Shown piece by piece: positions 6,976 through 13,643 of a stretch of 22,541 bases of DNA (its first letter is position 1; each line of letters begins with the position of its first letter). The translations under genes and the position numbers were made by a program. Source of the DNA: Rhodospirillales bacterium (lineage in GTDB: Bacteria > Pseudomonadota > Alphaproteobacteria > Rhodospirillales > JABHCV01); the NCBI GenBank assembly GCA_016776705.1, contig JADHSW010000018.1, forward strand, positions 1 to 22,541, given 5' to 3'. The notes below the pieces were generated by a model. The model had not been told where the DNA came from. It ran no database searches and was given only the letters and a program-made list of their open reading frames with translations.

Positions 6976-7470
6976 CTAGCCTTTACCCGTGATCTTCGCC
7001 ACCACGGCGGCAAGACCGGTAAGAACCTTGTTGCCTTCTGCACCGCCATCACCACTCATACGCTTTGAAATGACGATCTGCATGGTGCCGATATAAAGAT
7101 CAATGACTTCAAGGTCGACATCGCTGACCGTTTCCTTACCCTCGATAAAACGGCACAGATCATTTCCCAGAATTGTCATCAGGTCGTAACCGAAGCTACC
7201 ACCCTGCCCCTTCATGTCATGGGCGACCTGGAATACCTTGTCCAGAAGGGCGGCGGCATTGTCCCTGTTGGCCTTCAGTTCTGCCTGGGCCTTGCTGATC
7301 TTTACGAGATCTTCCTCGACCCAGTCAAGATAGCTATCCGCCATGCTGGCGATAACCGATTCCGCGCGTTCAATGGCGGCGAGATCGACAGCACCCGGAC
7401 CACCCTTGGAAACCTTGGCCGACAGGGTATCCGGCGGCTTAATAACATTTACTGTATCGTCGTCGCTCAT
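6976..7470 (-). CDS. Hpt-domain phosphotransfer protein
   Basis: This is a 164-residue free-standing histidine phosphotransfer protein. The diagnostic motif VAHDMKGQGGSFGYDLMT is centred on His84 (H-x-x-K-G) and followed by the usual second helix (ILGNDLCRFIEG). Such proteins shuttle phosphoryl groups between hybrid kinases and receiver domains in the cytoplasm. The first 30 residues are low-complexity (KPPD..SKGGPG) and may be flexible. I chose the ATG at 7470 (AGGAT six bases upstream) rather than a TTG two codons earlier. It is the last gene after two CheY-like regulators, with 73 bases between it and the nearer one. No kinase is encoded nearby, so its phosphodonor is unknown. Confidence 0.85.
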   Translation of the reverse strand: MSDDDTVNVIKPPDTLSAKVSKGGPGAVDLAAIERAESVIASMADSYLDWVEEDLVKISKAQAELKANRDNAAALLDKVFQVAHDMKGQGGSFGYDLMTILGNDLCRFIEGKETVSDVDLEVIDLYIGTMQIVISKRMSGDGGAEGNKVLTGLAAVVAKITGKG

Positions 7471-7543
7471 AACCAATCCTTTGAAGTTTTCTTATTGAAA
7501 CGTAGTGCGCCAGATGGTTCAGGGCAAGTCGAAATAGATTTTT

Positions 7544-8101
7544 TCAGCTGAACAGGGCCTCTACCTCGGCCTGTGACAGTTCCCTGTCAGCGCCGCCCCC
7601 ATCTGCCTGTAGGTTGGCCTTGCGCCGCTCGCCACCCATGTAGGACGGATTATCCCGCCGACGCCGATCAGGTCCAAAATACATTCCAGCACGAACGAAC
7701 GGCCGGGGGCGCTCGATTATCGATCGAATACGTGAATACAGGCCTTTGGCCGAAATAGGTTTGGCAAGGAACTCGTGAACCCCGGCATCCCGGGCCTCGA
7801 CTACACGGTTCATTTCCGTATGTCCGGTTAACATGATGATTGGCACAAAAGGGTTGGGACTATCATTACCGGTGCGAACCAGACGAGTAAAATCCAGCCC
7901 GTCCAAAGGGTCCATGTTCCAATCACAAATGATGATATCCGCCGGGAAGTGTCGTAATTCCTTGAACGCGTCAGCACCGTCACCGGCATCAATGCAATTC
8001 TTTGCGCCCAGGGCATGCAAAATGCTCGTAACAAGCGCGCGCATATGCTTGTTGTCATCAACAATGAGAAAATTCAGTCGTTCCAGGTTGTAGTCAACCA
8101 T
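7544..8101 (-). CDS. CheY-like response regulator with FliM-like C-terminal peptide
   Basis: This is a 185-residue single receiver domain with a tail and no DNA-binding or enzymatic output domain. Receiver residues are intact: Asp15/Asp16, phospho-acceptor Asp60 (IICDWNMDPLDG), Thr92 (LTGH) and Lys114 (FLAKPIS). The tail has an Arg-rich block FGPDRRRRDNPSYMGGERRK (about 142-161), then a flexible stretch, then LSQAEVEALFS at the very end (175-185). That last peptide closely resembles the N-terminal CheY-docking peptide of FliM (LSQAEIDALL). The gene lies between another CheY-like gene and the Hpt gene on the same strand. It is probably a motility or flagellar-motor regulator, by resemblance to Caulobacter Cle proteins (inference). 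Confidence 0.9.
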   Translation of the reverse strand: MVDYNLERLNFLIVDDNKHMRALVTSILHALGAKNCIDAGDGADAFKELRHFPADIIICDWNMDPLDGLDFTRLVRTGNDSPNPFVPIIMLTGHTEMNRVVEARDAGVHEFLAKPISAKGLYSRIRSIIERPRPFVRAGMYFGPDRRRRDNPSYMGGERRKANLQADGGGADRELSQAEVEALFS

Positions 8102-8188
8102 TTAAAGCGTTCCGAAGCCGATCCTAGCTGTACTGCGTGGCGCACGCTCTTCCGGCCACTTCACAATCAGAATATTAGAGCTAAACGA

Positions 8189-8674
8189 TTATTTCTTCCT
8201 GCGTTCCTCGCCCATATATTCCTGCTGGCTGCGGCGGCGGTCCGGGCCAAAGTAGTTAGGTGCGTCGATAAAGTCCCTTTTATCTTCCAGCACCGCGATA
8301 ATTCTCGACATCAGGGACTTGGCCGATATGGGCTTGCCCAGAAAATCGTTCACACCGATGTCGCGGGCATCACGCGCCAGGCTTTCCTCGGTGTATCCAG
8401 TCACCATAATAATTGGCAGAAACCTGTTGGGGCTGTCCTCATCGTTTCGAATGCGGCGAACACACTCAAGGCCGTTCAGCCCATCCATTTTCCAGTCGAT
8501 AATGGCGAGATCCGCATCGAAACTGGACAGAACCTCAAAGGCTTCAGATCCATCACGCGCTTCTTCAACGCTTTCTACGCCAAGGGTTTGAAGGATGGTG
8601 CGGATCAGGGTGCGAAAATGCAGATTGTCCTCGACAATAAGAACATTCATGCGACTGATATCAAAATCAGTCAT
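8189..8674 (-). CDS. CheY-like single-domain response regulator
   Basis: This is a 161-residue receiver protein. Its residues align without gaps with the other two regulators in this window: Glu15/Asp16, phospho-acceptor Asp60 (AIIDWKMDGLNG), Thr92 (VTGY) and Lys114 (FLGKPIS). The tail YFGPDRRRSQQEYMGEERRKK carries the same Arg-rich signature and then stops, without the FliM-like end of its neighbour. I chose the ATG at 8674 because GGAG lies nine bases upstream and it aligns with its paralogues; the frame extends upstream to 8716 without support. It is the first gene of the CheY-CheY-Hpt set, downstream of the FNR-type promoter at 8794-8834. Confidence 0.9.
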   Translation of the reverse strand: MTDFDISRMNVLIVEDNLHFRTLIRTILQTLGVESVEEARDGSEAFEVLSSFDADLAIIDWKMDGLNGLECVRRIRNDEDSPNRFLPIIMVTGYTEESLARDARDIGVNDFLGKPISAKSLMSRIIAVLEDKRDFIDAPNYFGPDRRRSQQEYMGEERRKK

Positions 8675-8793
8675 TGCAACCGGCTCCAATTTTGACAGTG
8701 CCCGGACAGGCGCCAAACAAAATGACTGAATAAAAATGCATAAAGTAATCGATCCGCTCTAAATTGGTCTGTTCACCCCTGATTCTGGCCTGA

Positions 8794-8834
8794 ATAATAC
8801 CTTGATAACATTTCAAAGGTTTGACCGGAATCAA
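8794..8834 (-). promoter_or_regulatory. FNR-type box and class II promoter for the CheY-Hpt set
   Basis: TTGAC-CGGA-ATCAA (8821-8834) matches TTGAT-N4-ATCAA at nine of ten positions. On the minus strand a TATTAT -10 element (five of six matches) lies at 8799-8794. A start about seven bases further would put the box at about -41, the same geometry as the hemA site. It leaves a leader of roughly 110 bases before the first CheY-like gene. Confidence 0.6.
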
Positions 8835-8903
8835 GCCCTTGAATTGGCCGCGAGTTGAATTTTATCCTTTTTCGGCCGATAAGCTCAACCCAACCGTTCT
8901 GGC

Positions 8904-9332
8904 TCAAAGCAAACCCAGGGCTTTCAACTCTTCGGCCATATCCACGGGCAGGGCTTCAGCCGTAGCCTCGTCAGTCACTCCGCCGGTCAAATCTTTCGGG
9001 ATATCTTCTTCCTTGAAATATCTCCAGCCCTGAAAAGCCCTGAATTCCTTGAGTTCGGTCCTGATCAGGGTCGGGTCCAGTTGCAGGGCGCAAGACGGTC
9101 GGCCTTCGCTATTCACGCCTCGGACAATGCCAACAAGGCGCTGACGCACCCGAACAAATTTTTTGATGACCCAGTAAATTGAACCGCCGTCCAGAATTTC
9201 GGCAGCCTGTTTAGGCGTGTTTCGGGTGATGTGCTGCAGAACCCCTTCGCGTTTCAATCTGACCTTTTGCAATTCCATCAAATGATCCACATCTTCGACA
9301 CCAACAGAAAGCTTGATGATGTGAAGACTCAT
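8904..9332 (-). CDS. DUF1489 family protein
   Basis: This 142-residue protein has the look of the alphaproteobacterial DUF1489 family: an N-terminus MSLHIIKLSVGVEDVDHL, a central GGSIYWVIKKFVRVRQRLVGI, and LQLDPTLIRTEL.E.RAFQGWRYF. The function of the family is not known. There is no signal peptide or membrane segment. It starts 14 bases after the HMG-CoA lyase stop, so it is the last gene of the leucine cluster, perhaps only by read-through. No clear intrinsic terminator follows; 229 bases separate it from the CheY-Hpt set. Confidence 0.85.
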   Translation of the reverse strand: MSLHIIKLSVGVEDVDHLMELQKVRLKREGVLQHITRNTPKQAAEILDGGSIYWVIKKFVRVRQRLVGIVRGVNSEGRPSCALQLDPTLIRTELKEFRAFQGWRYFKEEDIPKDLTGGVTDEATAEALPVDMAEELKALGLL

Positions 9333-9346
9333 TGGCCAAACGTCCC

Positions 9347-10246
9347 TTATTCACCAGCCATGGCAAGCGAAACCCGCGATTGGGTCGGGCGTTGCAGGGT
9401 TTTTGAAATAAACGCGCCTGCAGCAATAAGTTTGTTCAGGTCGACACCGCTTCGAATGCCCAGGCCGTTTAGCATGTAAACTACATCTTCCGATGCGACG
9501 TTACCGGCAGCGCCCTTGGCATAGGGGCAACCGCCAAGCCCGGCGACAGAACTGTCGATAACGGCGACGCCCTTTTGCAGAACGGCGAAGATATTGGCCA
9601 AGGCCTGCCCATATGTATCGTGAAAATGAGCCGCCAGTTTTTCCACAGGAACAACTTTTGAAACGGCTTCAATCATTTCTTGTGCCTTGGCCGGAGTTCC
9701 GACACCCACCGTGTCGCCAAGGGAAATTTCCCGTGCTCCCATATCCAGAAGCTGCCTGGCCACACTGGTTACCGCTGCTATTTCGATTTCCCCTTCGTAA
9801 GGACATCCCAGCACACACGAGACATAGCCGCGTACGGCAATGCCCTTTTCAATCGCCGCATGGGCAATAGGTTGGAAACGCTGGAGGCTTTCATCAATTG
9901 AACAATTGATGTTTTTTTGTGAGAACGTTTCAGATGCCGCGCCAAAAATAGCAACCTCCCGGGCGCCAGCAGCGATGGCGGCTTCGAATCCCTTCATGTT
10001 GGGAGTCAAAACCGGATATCGAACACCGGGCGAAGGAGCCAGTGCGGCCAGAACCTTATCAGTATCGGCCATTTGCGGAACCCACCTGGGTGAAACGAAA
10101 CTCCCCGCTTCAATACTGGACAAACCAGCATCGCTCAGCATTTCAATCAGCTTGACGCGGGTTTCAATGGACACAGGCTGTGACTCGTTTTGAAGGCCGT
10201 CCCGTGGCCCAACCTCGACCATATTAACTTGTTTTGGCAGCCGCAT
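9347..10246 (-). CDS. liuE: Hydroxymethylglutaryl-CoA lyase
   Basis: This enzyme cleaves HMG-CoA to acetyl-CoA and acetoacetate, the last step of the leucine/isovalerate pathway. The 299-residue length is typical of bacterial HMG-CoA lyases. Landmarks: VEVGPRDGLQNE at the start (Arg15, Asp16), the metal-binding His pair in AAHFHDTYGQA (His207, His209), and the signature SSVAGLGGCPYAKGAAGN with catalytic Cys240. The ATG lies only five bases after the stop of the CheY-like gene, so the two must share a transcript and are probably translationally linked. DUF1489 follows by 14 bases. Synonyms are mvaB and hmgL. Confidence 0.96.
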   Translation of the reverse strand: MRLPKQVNMVEVGPRDGLQNESQPVSIETRVKLIEMLSDAGLSSIEAGSFVSPRWVPQMADTDKVLAALAPSPGVRYPVLTPNMKGFEAAIAAGAREVAIFGAASETFSQKNINCSIDESLQRFQPIAHAAIEKGIAVRGYVSCVLGCPYEGEIEIAAVTSVARQLLDMGAREISLGDTVGVGTPAKAQEMIEAVSKVVPVEKLAAHFHDTYGQALANIFAVLQKGVAVIDSSVAGLGGCPYAKGAAGNVASEDVVYMLNGLGIRSGVDLNKLIAAGAFISKTLQRPTQSRVSLAMAGE

Positions 10247-10251
10247 GTCTT

Positions 10252-10782
10252 CTAGGTCGCCCGATTTGGTGAACGTTTATGCTGATTATAGTCATAATCA
10301 TCGTCTCTGCGTTCTTCGCCATCAATTTCCAGTGGTCGCCGACGGCGGTCAGGTCCGAAGAACTCATCGCTGTTAACAAAACTGCGCGGGTTTTCAATGA
10401 CGGAACAGATCCGCAGATAAATCAGTTTGGCCGAAACCGGCTTTGCCAGGAATTCGTTTATGCCAGCATCGCGGGCTTCCATGATATGCCCAATATCCGA
10501 ATACCCTGAAACCATGATAATCGGGGTAAAGGCATTTATATCACCTTCACCTGCACGAATTTTACGTACCATATCAACACCGTTCATGGGCTCCATTAGA
10601 TTATCGGCAAAAACAATATCCATTTCATTCGTCTGAAGAATTTTCAGGGCATCTTCACCACTTCCGGCCTCGGTAATATCTTTAATCCCCAGAGCATAAA
10701 GAACATTTTTCATAATCACGCGCATGGGCTGATAGTCGTCAACTATCAAAACAGTCAAATTACCAAGATCATAGTCCGCCAT
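10252..10782 (-). CDS. CheY-like response regulator embedded in the leucine operon
   Basis: This 176-residue receiver protein is the third paralogue of the CheY-like family in this window. Asp15/Asp16, phospho-acceptor Asp60 (IVFADNLMEPMNG), Ser92 (VSGY) and Lys114 (FLAKPVS) align without gaps with the other two. The tail has FFGPDRRRRPLEIDGEERRDDD, then an acidic/polar end unlike the others. There is no output domain. It lies between the MCC alpha subunit (75 bases upstream) and HMG-CoA lyase (five bases downstream) on the same strand. The upstream gap contains a GGTTTTG/CAAAACC inverted repeat but no clear terminator. The ribosome binding site is weak (AGG). Its link to leucine catabolism is inferred only from position. 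Confidence 0.9.
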   Translation of the reverse strand: MADYDLGNLTVLIVDDYQPMRVIMKNVLYALGIKDITEAGSGEDALKILQTNEMDIVFADNLMEPMNGVDMVRKIRAGEGDINAFTPIIMVSGYSDIGHIMEARDAGINEFLAKPVSAKLIYLRICSVIENPRSFVNSDEFFGPDRRRRPLEIDGEERRDDDYDYNQHKRSPNRAT

Positions 10783-10857
10783 TGTCTCAGCCTAATGGTT
10801 TTGATTAACACCCAACCATAAACAAAACCGGGCGTTAAAAACAACTATTTCAAAGGT

Positions 10858-12846
10858 TTAAGAAAGGGAAAGAAGGGTCGCTCCCTCCTCGACCCTGTCA
10901 TCCTGGGCAAAAAAGACCGCTTCAACAAACCCGTCCACGGGGGAAGAAATGGAATGTTCCATCTTCATGGCTTCAAGAACCACCAGGGCGTCACCGATCT
11001 TCACTGTATCACCGGGCTTGACCAGAACCTGTGCCACACGGCCCGGCATGGGCGCTGTCAGGCTACCCCCCGCATTTTCGTGGCCTTCAAGCGAAGCCAG
11101 TGGGTTATCCAGGACAAGTGTCTGAATCTCGCCAAGTACATCGACTATGATGTCATCGCCCAGGTGCTGGACCATTCCCTTGATGCGATTCCCCCCTAAT
11201 TCTGCGACAAGGGAGCCATCTTCATCGAATGACCCGCTTGCAGACAGTGTCGTGTGTTCCATTTCAAGCAAGAAGCTGCTTTTACGATAATGAACGACAA
11301 CCCTGGACATTTCTTCATTGTCCCGATAGGAGAAATTCAGTACGTGATGATTGTCGCTGTTCATTCGCCAGCCATCCGTTGAATACCAGGGCGAGTAAGG
11401 ATCGCTGGATGTGAGGGCCATCCCGGCAACCTCTTCACCCCGCCGCAGCATGACCGACAATGAGGCCAACGCCAGCGCTTCGTGTGATGGCGCTTTGGGA
11501 TCGCTCAACAAAGCCTTTGAATATTTTTCAATAAAGCCTGTATTGACGCCGGCTTTTGCAAAAGCCTTATGTTTAAAGGCACGTCGCAGGAACTGCAGGT
11601 TGGTCACCACGCCAGCGACTTCAAGATCATCCAGAACCGCCGTCATCCTGCTTAGCGCCGCATCCCGATCCACGCCCCAGACAACGACCTTGGCAATCAT
11701 GGGATCGTAATGGGAAGAGACCTCGTCACCTTCTCGCACGGCGCTGTCTATCCGAACAGATCCGCCGTAATCCTCCATGCTGGGCAAACGAAAACGCTCG
11801 ACCGTGCCACCGGTGGGCAGGAAACCTTTGGATGGATCTTCCGCATAAAGGCGAGCCTCAAGCGCATGACCGGAGGGTTCCAGTTCCACCTGATCGCGGG
11901 GCAATTCGTGACCAGCGGCAACGAGCAGCTGCCATTCAACAAGGTCTTCGCCAAAGATCATTTCAGTGACCGGGTGTTCGACCTGCAAGCGGGTATTCAT
12001 TTCCATGAAATAAAAGTCCCCGTCAGGTGTCAGTAAAAATTCGACCGTGCCTGCGCCCACATACCCAATAGCGTTTGCGGAAGCTATCGCGGCAGACGCC
12101 ATGGCTTGCCTTAATGCCAGCGACAGACCCGGTGCGGGTGCTTCTTCCAGGACTTTCTGGTGGCGGCGCTGAACGGAACAATCGCGTTCCGACAGGCTGA
12201 CTGAATTTCCAAAGCGATCGGCAAAAACCTGTACTTCAACATGGCGCGGATTGATAACGCACTTTTCCATCAGCAGCGTGCTATCGCCAAAAGCCGACTT
12301 AGCCTCACGTTTTGCCGATTCTATGGCGCTTTGAAGATCACCGGCCTTGTTGACGATCCGCATGCCACGCCCGCCGCCGCCAGCCGACGCCTTGATCATG
12401 ACCGGATAACCGATTTCCTTCGCGGCATCCGTCAGGGTTTTCAGATCCTGCTTTGACCCGTGATAGCCAGGAACAACGGGAACATCCGCATCTTCCATTA
12501 TACGCCGGGCGCGCACTTTCGAGCCCATGGCGTCAATGGCGCTCACCGGTGGTCCGATAAAGGTCAGCCCGGCGGCTTCTACCGCAGCGGCAAATTCGGC
12601 GTTTTCCGAAAGGAAACCGTAACCGGGATGAACGGCCTGGGCACCACTGGAAAGGGCGGCCTGGATGATTGCCTCGCCATTCAGATAATCATCAATAGCC
12701 ACTGCACGATCCGCCGTTGCAACATGCAGGGCCTCGCGATCATGTTCAGTAAAGACGGCAACGCTGCGCACGCCCATGGCCCGCGCGGTAGCGGTTACAC
12801 GAACGGCAATTTCGCCCCGGTTAGCGATAAGGATTGATGTAAACAT
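10858..12846 (-). CDS. liuD: Methylcrotonyl-CoA carboxylase, biotin-containing alpha subunit
   Basis: This subunit carries the biotin carboxylase and biotin carrier functions of MCC, which carboxylates 3-methylcrotonyl-CoA to 3-methylglutaconyl-CoA. The 662-residue protein has the biotin-carboxylase domain first (FTSILIANRGEIAVRV, HPGYGFLSENAEFA, an ATP-grasp glycine loop KASAGGGGRGMRIV, and EMNTRLQVEHPVTE). A middle region leads to a C-terminal biotinyl domain with the biotinylation site EAMKMEH (Lys628). I chose the ATG at 12846: AAAGGA lies upstream and family homology starts at this MFTSIL; an in-frame ATG at 12867 overlaps the hydratase gene. It starts five bases after the hydratase stop. 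Symbols mccA and accA-like are also used. Confidence 0.95.
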   Translation of the reverse strand: MFTSILIANRGEIAVRVTATARAMGVRSVAVFTEHDREALHVATADRAVAIDDYLNGEAIIQAALSSGAQAVHPGYGFLSENAEFAAAVEAAGLTFIGPPVSAIDAMGSKVRARRIMEDADVPVVPGYHGSKQDLKTLTDAAKEIGYPVMIKASAGGGGRGMRIVNKAGDLQSAIESAKREAKSAFGDSTLLMEKCVINPRHVEVQVFADRFGNSVSLSERDCSVQRRHQKVLEEAPAPGLSLALRQAMASAAIASANAIGYVGAGTVEFLLTPDGDFYFMEMNTRLQVEHPVTEMIFGEDLVEWQLLVAAGHELPRDQVELEPSGHALEARLYAEDPSKGFLPTGGTVERFRLPSMEDYGGSVRIDSAVREGDEVSSHYDPMIAKVVVWGVDRDAALSRMTAVLDDLEVAGVVTNLQFLRRAFKHKAFAKAGVNTGFIEKYSKALLSDPKAPSHEALALASLSVMLRRGEEVAGMALTSSDPYSPWYSTDGWRMNSDNHHVLNFSYRDNEEMSRVVVHYRKSSFLLEMEHTTLSASGSFDEDGSLVAELGGNRIKGMVQHLGDDIIVDVLGEIQTLVLDNPLASLEGHENAGGSLTAPMPGRVAQVLVKPGDTVKIGDALVVLEAMKMEHSISSPVDGFVEAVFFAQDDRVEEGATLLSLS

Positions 12847-12851
12847 GGGGG

Positions 12852-13643
12852 TTAGTCCTTTATCCATGAAGGCGAACGTTTTTCAAGGAAGGCTGAAATT
12901 CCTTCCTTTCCCTCTGCGGAAGCCCTGATTCTGGCAATACGCACGGCTGTATCTTCAACCACATCATCGCCAATACCCCGCCCACTGAGCGAGAACATCA
13001 ATTCCTTGACCCCGGCCATTGCGGCGGGACTGTTTTTCAGAAGCTGCAGAACGAAGTGCTCTGCCTGATCTTCCAGGGCGTCATCGGCGACCACCTCGTG
13101 CACCAGCCCAATGCGCCGTGCCTCGAAGGCGTCAAACAACTCGGCTGTCAGTGTGTAGCGCCGGGCATGGGTCTCCCCAATAGCCGCCCGCACATAAGGG
13201 GAAATGACTGAGGCAATCAGCCCCAGTTTCACTTCGGACAGGCAGAACCGGGCGTGCTCGCAAGCGATGACGATATCGCAACAGGCAGTCAATCCAACAC
13301 CGCCGCCATAGGCCGCCCCCTGGATCAAGCCAATTGTCGGCTTGGACAGACGGTTCAGGGTTTTCATCAAGTCGGCAAGGTCTCTGGCATCGGCCAGGTT
13401 CTCGTCAAAGGAATAATCAGCCGTTCGCTGCATCCAGCCAAGATCACCACCGGCGGAAAAACTTTTGCCATTGGCGGCCAGAATAACCACCCGGACATCC
13501 TCGTTGGCGTCCAGTTCCTTCAGCTTGCCAATCAGGTTGACAATCAAGGCATCATCGAAGGCGTTATGAACTTCCGGCCTGTTCAGGGTCAGGCGGGCGA
13601 CGCCGCGCTTATCAATATTTACGAGTACGGTATCCATCATCAT
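12852..13643 (-). CDS. liuC: Methylglutaconyl-CoA hydratase (crotonase family)
   Basis: This enzyme hydrates 3-methylglutaconyl-CoA to HMG-CoA. The 263-residue crotonase-fold protein has the oxyanion-hole segments SFSAGGDLGWM (about 61-71) and GAAYGGGVGLTACCD (109-123), and a catalytic-type Glu in LSEVKLGL (Glu137). Specific assignment as LiuC, rather than a general enoyl-CoA hydratase, rests on its place between the two MCC subunits, the usual position in liu operons. Its ATG overlaps the MCC beta stop by one base (TAATG), with AGGA inside the upstream gene as ribosome binding site; three ATG codons in a row make the exact start uncertain by two residues. Confidence 0.93.
   Translation of the reverse strand: MMMDTVLVNIDKRGVARLTLNRPEVHNAFDDALIVNLIGKLKELDANEDVRVVILAANGKSFSAGGDLGWMQRTADYSFDENLADARDLADLMKTLNRLSKPTIGLIQGAAYGGGVGLTACCDIVIACEHARFCLSEVKLGLIASVISPYVRAAIGETHARRYTLTAELFDAFEARRIGLVHEVVADDALEDQAEHFVLQLLKNSPAAMAGVKELMFSLSGRGIGDDVVEDTAVRIARIRASAEGKEGISAFLEKRSPSWIKD

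Noticed and set aside
8835..8903. Intrinsic terminator for the leucine operon after DUF1489
   Set aside because: A weak GTTGA..TTATC/GATAA..TCAAC pairing is visible, but it is interrupted by internal loops and no T-run follows on the minus strand.
10783..10857. Terminator between MCC alpha and the embedded CheY-like gene
   Set aside because: A GGTTTTG/CAAAACC inverted repeat exists, but the loop is long and no T-run follows, so it does not support a transcript end.
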